The notes under the pieces are model-generated. The model saw only the letters and a program-made list of their open reading frames with translations. It was not told the DNA's origin and made no database searches. A stretch of DNA of 64,000 nt from Gnetum montanum (lineage: Eukaryota; Streptophyta; Gnetopsida; Gnetales; Gnetaceae): assembly GCA_015680685.1 (NCBI GenBank), contig MNCI01033523.1, positions 62,001-126,000 on the forward strand, in the 5' to 3' direction. Positions within the stretch are counted from its first letter, which is position 1. The number at the start of each line of letters is the position of its first letter. Positions 25,331 through 36,829 of this stretch are shown here, one piece after another. The position numbers were made by a program, and so were the translations under genes.

Positions 25331-27200
25331 ATAATAGTATCAATTTTGGGTGGCATTTGATTTGAAGGGAATCCAATGAAGTGGTTTGGAAAGGATGATG
25401 TAGGAGCAAGGTGACTAGCCACCTAAGTATGTGAGGGCTTAGTAGGGCTATTCATTCAAAAGAATGATTTTTTAAAAGCATGAGGTTCAAAACCCCTCAA
25501 CTAATGAACCAATTATAGATTGGAAGCCCTAGTAGCATTTCATTGTTGCAGCTAGGGTGGAAGTTCACCCTGCATGGATGGAGTAGGCAGTAGCTATGTT
25601 GAGGATGTAGGAACAAGTGTAGAAATAGAAGAAGCATAAGGATAAAATGTGACATAACTTCTAGAATATGGAGAATGAGCTAGTCATGGATTTAGAGCAT
25701 ACACCCAAGACTCCTGTAAGTATGACACAATTGAACAACATTGCTTAGGATGTTCATATTAGTAAATGTTACACCCACATTCATCATTTCTTCAATTGTT
25801 GTAACTTCATCTACTATAAAAATATTTTTCTTACCCCTTTCATAGGTACATTTATCTTCTTTACATCTCCTACAATCATGATCACTACTCTGCTCTCTTA
25901 ATTCTTTGATGATTTTTAGAGCATTTTAGAATTTTTCATCAAATGAATCCCACATTTTATCTATCTTGGCCAAAATTTTAGACATATATTTTTGAATTGG
26001 CAAGGTCTTTCTATTCATCACTTCATAAAATGGAAATTCTTCCTCATTATCAAAAAATTGGACCTTCCTCTTTCTAATGGAAGGATCCCTATTTTATTCC
26101 TCAATAATTTTGCATTTTCTCAACTCTTCTTATTCTTTTACTACCTAGTCAAATATCCTTTATATATAATAGGCTCTAAGTTCTAATAGTCTCCCTTGGG
26201 CATAGATCCCAAGAGTTCTTCTCATTCCAAATCTAATTCCATCGATGATATGGAAAAGTTGTTCTGACTAAGAATAACCATGGTCAAGGCATTAGTGTAT
26301 GAGAGAATAGTATCTGTCCATGGCAGCATTCAAGAATTCATGGTTTTCTTACTTCCATCCATAGATCTTCCTTCTCAAATTAGACACTCCAAAGTATGTC
26401 TAATACATATCATTAAATAACTCTAGCATTGTACTCCACTTGCGAATGGATTCTAGCTCCAAGGACTAGTATCGGCTTTCTACTTCCTTGATGAGTGTCC
26501 TAGAACATAGCTTTAATTTCTACTAATCATATTTAATATTTTGTAAGGTACAAGCATCATAAAACGTTTGAAGATATGTTTGTGGATCAAAGTTATATCC
26601 CCCCTCAAATCTAGGAATATTGTTTATATCAATTTGTCTAATCTAACTATCTTTCACAATGCTCATTGGAATTTTGTGGCCTCTACAATATTTAGCATGC
26701 TTCAAGTTACCAACAAAGGCTCATCATCATCATTATTTTGATGACATTAATGATGTCCTCTACTACCCCGTCATTCCTGGTCCGCCTAGTAATCATTATT
26801 GTTGTCCTATTGTTCCCCTTCATTATGATTTTTCTTTCTATGACATTTGTTAGAACCAAAAGAGGAAAAAGAAAAAGATGTAGATGAAGAGAATGAAGAG
26901 GGAGAAGGACTACCACCACCATGATGTTTACCAACTCCTCTATGATTTCCATGACCATGTTCATTAGTTTTGTTATCATCTTAATGCTTGTCCGAGCCCC
27001 TATGTTGACTTCCATTTTTACTTTAATCTAGATTATTAATAGTGAACTACAAATTCAAGGTCACATTCCCATCACCAATAACAAGGGGTGGAGAATCTTC
27101 ATGTTGAGATGTCAAAGAGAAAGGGCCCTCACTATCGTTTTGGTTAAGTAAGAATAAGGGATTGGTGAATAATTTCCCCTTCATAAACTCATGGTGCTTC
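25331..27200 (-). pseudogene. Element D: gag relic
   Basis: Minus strand. FEGGYNFDPQTYLQTFYDAC (about 26560-26620) matches the start of the gypsy gag capsid domain (family FxGxxxEDPxxHLxxFxxLC). Later segments include FFDNEEEFPFYEV and HDCRRCKEDKCTYERG (about 25830-25890), which may be a decayed Cys/His knuckle. The 102-codon opening at 26707-27015 is rich in Met/Ile, and its DNA is a GAT/ATC-rich low-complexity patch. The start is uncertain. Confidence 0.6.
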
Positions 27201-27639
27201 TCCTAGTGTCAATCTCTCCTACATTATGTTTTAGTGGGATGATAGTCCTAGTAGTCATAATCATGCACAATGTACTCCTCTTGAAGATCTTGGATGTCCA
27301 GATTCCTATGAGTTTGAAGCAGCATCTTAGGCATAGATCAATCAAGAGGCATGACAATGTTTCCTTTCATATCTTGCCATCACAATTGTTCATCCTAATG
27401 CAAGATGAAGGTAAACTCAGGCACATACTCACCTAGATGAATATATATCACCTTACATTCTTGAGGGATTGGTGGTTTAGTATCATTGCACCTATGATAA
27501 AAAGAGATTTTGAAATACAAATAAGATATCAGTGTTCTTCTGTGATTATATTTATTATGAGAATGATTTTGAGCTTATGGTTTATCGAATGATGTTAATG
27601 ATGTTTACTAAACCTAGATAGTACACATTTCAAAAAAAG

Positions 27640-27659
27640 GATCCCCAAAAATGACATCA
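27640..27659 (-). promoter_or_regulatory. Element D: primer binding site, decayed tRNA-Asp type
   Basis: On the minus strand the sequence just after the 5' LTR is TGATGTCATTTTTGGGGATC. Aligned to TGGCGCCGTTGCCGGGGATC, the tRNA-Asp-complementary site known from Athila elements, 13 of 20 bases agree; six of the seven differences are C-to-T or G-to-A changes. This fixes the orientation of D and supports its lineage. Confidence 0.65.
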
Positions 27660-27660
27660 A

Positions 27661-28536
27661 TGGTGAGTAGTAAGGTACCCCTACACTCAACCATATGAAT
27701 CATTAAGCGTTCACACATGATCTGGTCAAATTCTTTAGACTATGTATTCTAGTACACTAGCCTCTAGGAAGTGAAGTTTGCCCTAACATTCATTCATTGT
27801 CTTTCCAATTACACTTATAATGCACAAAGATATGGTTAAGTGCATTGAGGCATATGATTTTTATTATTTTATGTTTTATGCTTCTGGTGTTTTAAAATAA
27901 AGAAATGAAGTAATTTAATAGCTAATTTAACTAACTAATTAATTAATCTATAATTAATCCTAACATAAGCATCTGGTCCCACTTTCTATACACATCCTAA
28001 ACCCACGTATCCACTACTAGGATCACCAAGGATTATGCTACTAGGTGAACCAAGCAATGATGATACTAAGATTACTAAGCAAATACGTGTTTATGCTCGA
28101 AGTAGTTATACTTATGTGTTTAATATATTTAGCTTAATTAGTTAACAAATTTAGGTCTAATTTATCTTAATTAAATACATAATTAATAAAAATAGTAAGT
28201 GCAAAAATAAATCATTAATCTATTCCAAGTATCACAAGGTTTGATCAAAGGAATCGTCTTAATTACCATTCACACTGGTGTGTTCAGGCACAATAGTGCT
28301 TGAATAAAGATTTTTACACTTTCTAATTCTTGCTATGGGTATGTAGAGAAATATTCTAACTCTCAAATGAAAAAACTACAAGAGTTCTACTACCATTATG
28401 AGTTGACTCTCCATGAACATGGTTGGTGAGAACATATTTATAGAATTTATTGTGGAGCTACATCAATGGGGCAACACCATGCAGATGGGGCAACATTGAT
28501 GGAGGCCTGTTGATGCAACACTTTGACAATTCATCA
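27661..28536 (-). mobile_element. Element D: 5' LTR
   Basis: In plus-strand orientation it runs TGGTGAGTAGTAAGGTACCC ... GACAATTCATCA (876 bp), paired with 15765-16676. The two copies differ at many sites, mainly transitions and small indels, so the insertion is old. The minus-strand end at 27661 is followed directly by the primer site. Confidence 0.85.
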
Positions 28537-28541
28537 CTTTT
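28537..28541. repeat. Target-site duplication of element D, right copy (CTTTT)
   Basis: CTTTT directly after the LTR end, paired with CTCTT at 15760-15764 (one transition). Confidence 0.55.
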
Positions 28542-29109
28542 GTAGCGATCACTTAATGTAATTCTGAAAATTGAATAACGTTTTCAAAGGTATAGATTCT
28601 AGTCCTACATAACTGATATAATGAATGAGACATTTTATAAAAGATAACAATTATTAATCTTGAGTTATCTATTGCCTAACTTCCCATATGTATATCATAA
28701 AAGCTTTTCTGATAAGAGTAAGAATCTAGAATAAAGAAATTATTCACAATGCTTAAATTTATATAAGAATAGTATTACTTTTATGTCAATGTAATTTAGA
28801 ACTAACACTTTTGAAAGCTATCCTATTCAACCAAAGTAGCAAGAATAACTTACATCTCAACTTATAGAGGAAATAAGTTATCCCAAAAATAGTTACTTGC
28901 TAAAAACATAGTTATGCAAGATTTAAGCTAGAAGATTGAAGAAAGTTATTTGATTTAAATATCAATTAAGAAATAAAGGCTAAAAGAGATAAACGTAACC
29001 TATTTAGAATGAACATATAAACTATCTTTACAACCTTTTTCTAAAAATCTTTCCCTAACTCTAACTTCTGCTTTTAGCTTTATATATTAGCCATTGGTAG
29101 TTACAATAG
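28542..29109. other. AT-rich flank with decayed minus-strand coding traces
   Basis: Right flank of D. No motif I can name. The minus-strand frame of the following ORF relic fades out here. Confidence 0.3.
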
Positions 29110-30420
29110 TTATAAAAATTAGGGTTTCATATGCCTCACATTTTCTTCATATAGCTGCAAGCCATTGAAAAATTATTTAGTTTCTTTATAAATTTTTCTC
29201 ATTCTTTGAATCTATAGTTCTTCTACTAATAATTGTTACAATAATCTTCCATGACTAAGAAGAACTTTAATAGCTTGATTCATTGCAATTGGCTTAGTAC
29301 TATCAAGTTTTTTAACAACATATTCAACATTTAATTTACCTAAAATTGATTTTGTTATAGAATTTTTTATTTTAGTTAATGCAACTCCCACACTAGAATA
29401 AGCCTATTATAATTCTATCTTTTACTTAGCAATTACATTCAGAATTCCTATAACTAACATCATCATCATGTCTAGGAAACCCTATTTATACTATGGTAAT
29501 AATTCTCTTTCTGTTTGAGCTATATCATATAGCTCTTGAGATCTTCTCTACATTTGTATAAATTAATTTTTCTTTCTTTAATTTCTTTAATTTCATCTTT
29601 AGTTTCTTACATCCATTCTTTGTTATAGTTCATTTTATTAATTACTTCTTTAATGTTTGGTAGGGCTAGGTATGAATGATCTAGAGCCTTGCCTTTCTTA
29701 GCTTGTTCTAATTCAGAGCTCAGAACAATAAGTCTTTCTTCTTACTATGTCATAGCTTATTCTTTATTTTATAGTAATGATTCTTTCATGGTAATCATTT
29801 CCTTACATTGCTCATTTTCCTACTCAAGGTTGTTTAACTCTTTCCATAGTTTGGATTTCTCTTATTCATTTTTCATAAGATACTCTTTAAGCCTTGTTAT
29901 TAGACTATCAACTATTTCTTTCATATCATTAATCAAAGTAGCTATAGTCTCTGACATATCTTAATGAGACATCATCAGCTTCTACTTTCTAATATATGAA
30001 TCATCCTTCTTATATTGAGAAATGACATTATCTTCTATTTCTACTTTAGTAGGAAGCTTTTGGCTTAGTATTATTTACCCTTCTTTTTCTTTAACCTTAA
30101 AAGATTGACCCTTTCATGAAGTAGCCAGATGGAAAGTTCAAGGGCATAAGAGTTAATGATGAGCTTTCTCCTTCTTTTCACTATTTTTGTTGTAGCTCTT
30201 TTAACATTTTTTATTCTAGTAATGGTTGCTATTGTAGTTCTTTCATTTTTGATTACTTGAAAAGCAATTTCTACTAGTGCTTCTTATTATCTTCTACACA
30301 TTCAAATTTTAGTTTCTTTATTGCCTTTACTCTTATATACTTAGGTCCATTGAGTGGAAATCTTTCATCTAGAAAGGCCTCTTTGGTAGACATTTTGCAA
30401 CCCCATTCATGGCCCAAGAC
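29110..30420 (-). pseudogene. Unrecognised coiled-coil ORF relic
   Basis: Minus strand. A protein-like reading starts near 30392 (MSTKEAFLDERFPLNGPKY) and runs for about 430 codons with scattered stops and at least one frameshift. Readable blocks in order: VISQYKKDDSYIRK; MSETIATLINDMKEIVDSL; a Glu/Lys-rich block around EQCKEMITMKESLL; LVEELxIQRMRKIYKETK near the end. The heptad-like spacing suggests coiled coil. It matches none of the retroelement domains that I know and may be the additional ORF of a further Tat-type element whose pol is not in the window. The plus-strand opening at 29689-29964 is its shadow. Confidence 0.45.
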
Positions 30421-31369
30421 CTATAAAAACTAGCCTTAGACATCATTTATAGGTTCAACAATTTTTAAATGATTCAACACTTTGGCAGTTACACACACTT
30501 TGGTAGCAGAGCAATTTTCAATAGGTTCCACTTTTTGGTACTGAATACATTAAGCATACACACATGTTTGCAAGTAATAATTCCACACATGGGGCATTTT
30601 TAGGCACTCAAGAGCTCTCACAATCTCCCATGATTACATTCTCTTGAACCCAAACATGGAAGCACTATCACCTTAAAATTTGTGGATTTTTGATGTTAAC
30701 ACTATACTTTTGGGATTTCCAAAGCCCAACATGGAGCAATCTGGCATCAAAATTTTCCACTTCTCTCATCCCCAAATAGTATCCAACATTTTAGATCTAA
30801 TATTGTAACACCATATGTTTCATAGCATCGAGAGTGAGAGGACATCTGAATTGTGAAATTGATAACATTGACTTCTACAAATCCTAAACCCTTGTCCAAG
30901 TGAACCCCCTACTACCCATTCAGGCACCATTTGTACACATTTCTATAAATTATTCTTTATTATTTCTCAATAAAGTTTTAGTTTTGTATTTTGTGTGAAA
31001 AATATATATTTTTATTTTTGTGCATTACTTAGATCTATTATCAATTTTTGCGTTTGACTTAATTACACTATTTTGCAAATCCCCCAAGTCCTTAGTTAAT
31101 CTACTAGAGTAACCAAGTCAACCTGAATCCCATTTTTTCATGAAGGCCTTGGGGATTCGTGGGTTGAGAATTGTTGTGCACCAAACCTTCTTGAAGTTTT
31201 TCCAGTGATTAAAGTTTCTAGTCATAATATTTTTTCTTGGCACTAGAAGGAGGGCCTTTGCCCAATTTGTATGCCAAAATCTATTAGCCACATTGCCAAT
31301 ATTTTCTCCTAGCAATAAATTTGTACTTTTGTAACCAAGATATTAAAAGATCAATGTTGCTCCTTCCCC
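30421..31369. other. No recognisable gene; possible start of element A's 5' LTR
   Basis: At 30804 TGTAACACCAT resembles the LTR start TGAAACACCAT of element B, and the distance to A's gag would suit an LTR of about 1.5 kb. I could not find the matching LTR end, TATA box or primer site, so this is only a hint. Confidence 0.25.
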
Positions 31370-32330
31370 CCTTATGACCAAAAATATAGTGTGGAAGACA
31401 TAGTTGGTTGGATGGTGGCTTTTTAGATCAACTACTATGAAATTTTTAGCAAAAAATCAAGTGTTGAAACCTTACCCTCATTTTCCCTTTTGCTACTAAT
31501 TTTCTTAGTTTTCAAATTGGGTCATGCAACCCTTCTGAAACTTGCCAAACTTTCGAACGTTATCTTTCCCCCATTTTTCCAAGCTAAGAAAATTGGCAAG
31601 CTACCGAAACCAAGTTCTTAGTAGGAAATACCAAATTTCCACTTTGATTTTTTTAGCTTTTCCCCTTTCCAAAATTGGATTATATGGGGTGAGATTCCCA
31701 TCATCTAACCCTCCTTCTTCCCCCTTACCATACCTAGCATAGAAGTAGTTGGGAAGCCCAACATGAGAGAGGTTTAACAGTAATTTTCCCCAAAGCTAAA
31801 ATTAAAAATTAAAAGCCTTTTTTCCATATTTTTATAGCTAGAACTCCTAAAAGATAAACACTACCCCTTTACCCCTATGACTGAAACTATAACATAAAAG
31901 CTACAAGTAGTTGGGTGATGGTTATTCATAGCAGTTGCTATGAATTTTTCAACTCCAAAGATGACCAAGTTCAATCTTTTTTAGCTTCTAAAGTTGGTGG
32001 TGGAGCCCTTCTGGGAATTACAAAAACTCCAAAAGTTAGCTTCTCCTCATTTTTCCCAAGCTGAGAAAATTGGCAACCTGCCAAAACCAAGTTTTAGTGG
32101 AAAAATCCAACTTTCCACTTTGATTTTTTGCCTTCTCCCCATCAATGTTGGAATAGAAAAGGTGAGATTCCCATTATCTCATCCCAATCTCTCTTCCCCC
32201 CCTTACCATACTTAGTGTATTTGTAGTTGAGAGGCCAACATGGGTATGGCTCATTACTAACCTTTTTAGTTTTCCATTTCTAGTAAAGGTAAACCCCCCT
32301 TACACTCGACCTACTAATTTTAGTAAGTAC
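31370..32330. repeat. Tandem duplication, about 470-500 bp unit, two copies
   Basis: 31370-31860 and 31870-32330 align with substitutions and indels. Shared landmarks: GTTGG(A)TGATGG..TATGAA(A)TTTTT; CCAAGCT(A/G)AGAAAATTGGCAA; CCACTTTGATTTTTT; GGTGAGATTCCCAT; CCCCCTTACCATAC.TAG. It lies upstream of A's gag and may be part of its LTR or leader. Short plus-strand ORFs inside repeat with the unit and are unlikely to be genes. Confidence 0.6.
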
Positions 32331-32489
32331 TTTGTTTTCAACTATTTTTATTTTCTTTAAATGTTTTTGAATTCCATTCACTAAAATTTACTTCTATTTT
32401 ATCATTTAAAGCCTTGTTTTAAGCCATTCTCAACACCATATCCATCTCTTTCTAGCAATCTACCAAGTTGCCCCTCACCTTCACTAGCA

Positions 32490-35190
32490 AAGCTCCTAGC
32501 CAATAAGCCATGAGGGTATATGATCTAAAAGACCCTAATATCATCAAATGTAGGTAATATTTGAGATTCAAAGGAAAATTCCTAATTTTTCAAACATCAA
32601 TAAAGATCTATATAACTTCATTTGCACCAAAATATAGGTTGGCATGTTGATTTCACATTTGAAAGCAAAAGTCAAAAGAGAGTTCAAACTTATCCACTGT
32701 AATGGTAAGGAGTACATCCCTTCTTCTTATGACTAGATACCTCTATATAATATATATGTAGGTATACTAGCCCAATTAATTGAGATGAAAGAAGAGGATG
32801 GAAAACATAGCTCTAACAAACAACAAGAGAAGAAGGATAAATTTAGGGTGGAATCTGAGCTTCAAAAAATCCTAGGAGGATTGTTCCAAGAGGTGTCTAC
32901 CAAATCCATAGTTCCTTACTCTAATGCTTTTGTTTTCTTCATGGGCATGGTGTTGCCATCTTCCACAACTAACCCCAAATTGGTCATAGGCATGCACCAT
33001 ACTCATTCGATGCCACAAACTATGATCCATAATCCATCTATGTCTTTTCCCACATGGCCTTAATGTATGCAACCATAAACGATGGTTTTTACAAACAAAA
33101 ATCCATTAACTAACCATGTGGAATCCACCATGGAAGCCTAAGAAACTCAAGAGTCACACATCCCATTTGTCCCATTTGTGCCTCAAGTACGAGCACAAAC
33201 ATCCTTACCCTTGTTTGGCCCACAAGCCACAACCTTAATAGAACCACTTCCTTCTATCATGCAACCCATAACAAGGCCACAAGCCTCACAACCAATACCA
33301 CAATCTTATATACAAATCCCACAACCAGCAAGGCCACCATAAGGCTTGGATCAAGCCTTCCAAATGATCTAGAAACTAACAAAGGAGTTAAAAAATGCTT
33401 ATAGTCAATACCTCACAAACTGTCAAGATTATGGATTTCTACTAGGGCAATCCCATAAGTCCTATACTCCCACCCTTGACACTTCCTTTTGATGTTCCTA
33501 TTTCAAAATTTAGCAAATATAATGGAGAAGGTGATCCTAATGCTCACCATATTACCTTTTGATATGAATTCTTACTCTTGTAGCCATGGCATCATACCAT
33601 GACGAGAATTTTCCTTATGTTATTAATTAGAAAAGCACTTGATTGGTATCACACATTACCTAGGGGATCCATATCCTCCTTGGAGCATTTGGTTTCCAAG
33701 TTTTTTAACCACTTAAATTATAACTTAAATCCCAACACCATGCTTTCCCAACTCATGAAGGTTAAGCTAGGGTCCTTAGAACCCATACAGAAGTTCATCT
33801 AGCAATGAAATGAATTACTAAAAAAAATACTATAGCCTCTAGTCTAAGCCCACTTGTTAGACATATTTAAGGAAGTATTGAATGACTTTATTAAGTCAAA
33901 AATCTACTACCTTGATTAGAAGTGTCTTAGCCAAGCATTCTCGCTAAACAAGAACATAGAAGATGTTGTAGAGACTAGTCATGATCTAGCCTATGTAGTA
34001 TATCAAAATCAACATGCGTAGAGAGAGAAAGAAAAGAGTAAATAAAAAAACACAACCGTAGAAATTTTGATAAGAAAAAAAGACTACAAATCAAGGGCCA
34101 AAGGTCAATCAACCCAAGGCCCCTACTAATGACTGCAATAACCAACCATTAAGATCAAGGACTACTACATTGACAACTACTAAACCTAACTTGAAAAGAA
34201 AGGATAGGTTCAAATATACTAACTTACCTATGGAACTATCCAAGTTACTACACCAACTATTAAAAAGTGGGCACATAAAACATAAACAAATCATCAAAGC
34301 TGCTCCAAAGAACCATGAGTGGTTATGTGAAATAACCAAAGATCCTACCAAGGCAATGAAGAAGGATCCTCAATTGCCTAGATACTTTAGGAAAAACCAC
34401 TTCTGCCATTATCATCAACTACTTAGTCATGACATAAACTTCCACCTTTCATTGAAGGATGACCTGCAATGGATGATATAGAGGGGAAGCTAGTCTTAGA
34501 TGCTTCCAATACAATTCAACCATAAAACTAGTCAATGTAGGTCTACAAAGACCCATTTAATGCTAATGATAGCCCCTATGTTATTTTAGCATTCAACATT
34601 GATGATGAATAAAGACTTAAAAGAGAACCATTCATGATTCAAGTCATCCTCTATGAGAAAAGGGCTTCTTCAACTTCCCATAGCTCAAGATCCCCCTTTT
34701 TCATAAGAGTACCATCATAAGTACCTCCCAAGGAACCTTTTATCATTAGGGTATCCCAACCCAACACAACAAAAACATTCATAACCTAAATAGCTTCATA
34801 ATGACCCCCTATGATGGATACTACTTATATCTCTTTCTTACAACCAATGAATGATAACCAAAAAACTTCAGCTAAATAAAGGAATAAGCATAAGCAAAAT
34901 CCTAACAACAATGGTGACAAGAAGATGAAGGAAAAAATGGAAGTAGGCCTACTAAATACCACTCCCATTTTTACTATACCCATGACCTCCTTTACCAAAC
35001 CCTCTTCAACTAGCAAGCCACAAGAGGACACAAAATCCCATAGCCAAAACAATGACAAAAAGCCCCAACTAACACAACCTAGGGCTGAAGTTCACATTTG
35101 GGAGCACATAGAGAAAGTAAAGTACAACCATGATGACAAGCCCATGACCAATGATAAAAAATTCCTTAGTATAATGGACTAAGTCAAGTA
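32490..35190 (+). pseudogene. Element A: Tat-family gag relic
   Basis: The conceptual translation follows C's gag block by block. Start region: NINKDLYNFICTKI then EYIPSSYD. The glutamine/proline-rich middle includes LDQAFQMI and KYNGEGDPNAHH (about 33515-33550), then ALDWYHTLPRGSISSLEHL (33630-33690) and DIFKEVLNDFIKSKIYYL (about 33860-33915). Near 34390 comes FCHYHQLLSHD, the place of the C-x2-H-x4-H-x4-C knuckle. The tail carries PFFIRVPS and PFIIRVSQPN, a repeated motif also seen in C. Several stops and frame changes; many more differences than between C's two LTRs, so A is much older. Confidence 0.8.
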
Positions 35191-36100
35191 ATCCCTCAAG
35201 CAATAAAACACAACTCTAAGCCTATATGATCTAATCATAACTTCTACCATGCATCATGAGGCACTAGTCAAAATGTTGACTTCCATCCTCATTAGTGAAA
35301 ATATCCATACTAATAAGGAATCCATCCATGTAGTGATGGTTCCTCCCTTAACAAAAGAGATGAAGTTAACACATCTTGTATTTTACAATAGTGAAACTAA
35401 GGTTAATCCAAAAAAAATGGTGAAATAAATATAGCCCATCTATTCATAACCATATGCCTAGGGCAATTTAAACACATCGGGTGCATGTTGATGATGGAAT
35501 CACAACCAACATTATCCCATGTAGCATTGTTGAATGCTTGGCCCTAACTAAGCAAATACAATCTACAACCACCAAAATTCTTAAGTCCTTCATTCGATCA
35601 AGAGTTTCCATCAAGGGCTCTCTCTCCTTAGATTTGTAGCTATGGAGCAATTCCCCATAACCAACAACTTCCTAGAGGTGGAAGAGACACTAGGATTCAA
35701 CCTACTAATAGAAATACCTTGGTTGGCTCAATTAAAAACTATGTCCTCTCCTATCCATCAATAAATTTACCTTCCTTACGAAGAAGGTGAAATCATCATT
35801 CATGATGATAATGTAATTCTATTGGCTATCAACAACATAGACATAGAGCTACAGTCCAAAGTGGAGCTTCAAGAAGAAGCTCCTAGCCATGAAGAGCAAC
35901 AACCTAAGAAGGCCAATAATGAAAACATTAAGCAATGGGATATATTATTGGATGAATTCCTTTTAACATCATAAGAAAAGGAGATGATGAATATAAGCTT
36001 GTGCAGAGTAGGCCTTACTCACTCCATATCTTATAAAGATTAGGATGAATCTGCAGAAGTGAAGTTCACCATAACCTTCCTATGCCCTTATGCCCAAATA
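35191..36100 (+). pseudogene. Element A: aspartic protease relic with D-D-G motif
   Basis: It opens with NTTLSLYDLI and KESIHVVMVP, matching C. The active-site block is RVHVDDGITTNIIPCSIVE (35478-35535): Asp-Asp-Gly where retroviral-type proteases have Asp-Ser/Thr-Gly. C has the same Asp-Asp-Gly. The second half reads GFNLLIEIPWLAQLKTMSSP then IHQ (C: GFNLILGRSWLAQLKAVSSP then IHQ). The frame is broken once or twice. Directly after it, instead of RT, come the TAAACTAGC motifs and the antisense coding region; RT appears only at 42640. Confidence 0.75.
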
Positions 36101-36289
36101 CATTGATAACCATGTAGCCTTACTTTTCTTTTGCAGTTTATTATATCTTTTTATACATTTATTATTTTACTCTTTATGCACATAGCCTAAGTTTTTTTGC
36201 ATTTTTACCTATTTTCTATAATCTTTCTTTATTTTTACTTATGTTATAAACATCAAAAAAGCCTTTTAAATATACATATTTTTCATCAT
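36101..36289. other. Element A: AT-rich spacer after protease
   Basis: No gene. A T-rich tract with TTTTGCAGTTTATTATATC near 36131 corresponds in position to the spacer after protease in C (51032-51240), which is similarly T-rich. Confidence 0.4.
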
Positions 36290-36510
36290 TGGTCCATTAG
36301 GACCTTAAACTAGCATCATTGCCCACCATGGCCTACCATGGCCTTAAACTAGCAAAGATAATCACAAAACAAAGTTTTCTAAGATTCTAAACTAGCACTA
36401 TAGTCTTCTAAGACTTTAAACTAGTAATACAACCCATCATGGCCTTAAACTGGCAATGTAGACATAATCATACAACATAATTTAACCTATGCCCATGATG
36501 GTCTAAAACT
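36290..36510 (+). repeat. Element A: TAAACTAGC motif array after protease
   Basis: About six degenerate copies of a unit like CC.RATGGCCTTAAACTAGCA: 36300, 36341, 36383, 36411, 36440 and 36500 (some with AAACTGGC or AAACTAAC). The same motif stands at the matching place in C (51240-51475), before RT in A (42490-42560) and C (56078), and after IN in C (59695-60185). Confidence 0.7.
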
Positions 36511-36829
36511 AACAAACATCCCTTTCAATATATTTCTTTTTTTTTAGCCATTTATCTCATTTATTTTATAACCAAAACATCAACATATCCATTTCCAACA
36601 TTTACAACATTTACTACAACTATAGATGCATATAGCCAAAAATAAAATCAAAATTTAAATGTAAAGTTAAAATGTCCATAACATACAAAATCCATGATCA
36701 TATTGTGTGGCAAGAATGTTAAATAATAACAACTATCTATAAAATAGTCTTGGCTAATCATAGCCATCAATATGAAAATAATAATAAATAGCCAACAAGC
36801 TAAAATAATGGAGATTGTTGAGTGGCATC
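36511..36829. other. Element A: spacer between motif array and antisense coding region
   Basis: AT-rich, no coding signal. It corresponds to C 51476-51654, the 3' flank of the antisense gene. Confidence 0.35.

Noticed and set aside
26707-27015. 102-codon minus-strand Met/Ile-rich ORF as a separate gene
   Set aside because: Low-complexity GAT/ATC-rich DNA inside the gag region of element D; no independent support.
30804-32300. 5' LTR of element A
   Set aside because: TGTAACACCAT at 30804 resembles the family LTR start, but no LTR end, TATA box or primer site could be found, so it is kept only as a hint.
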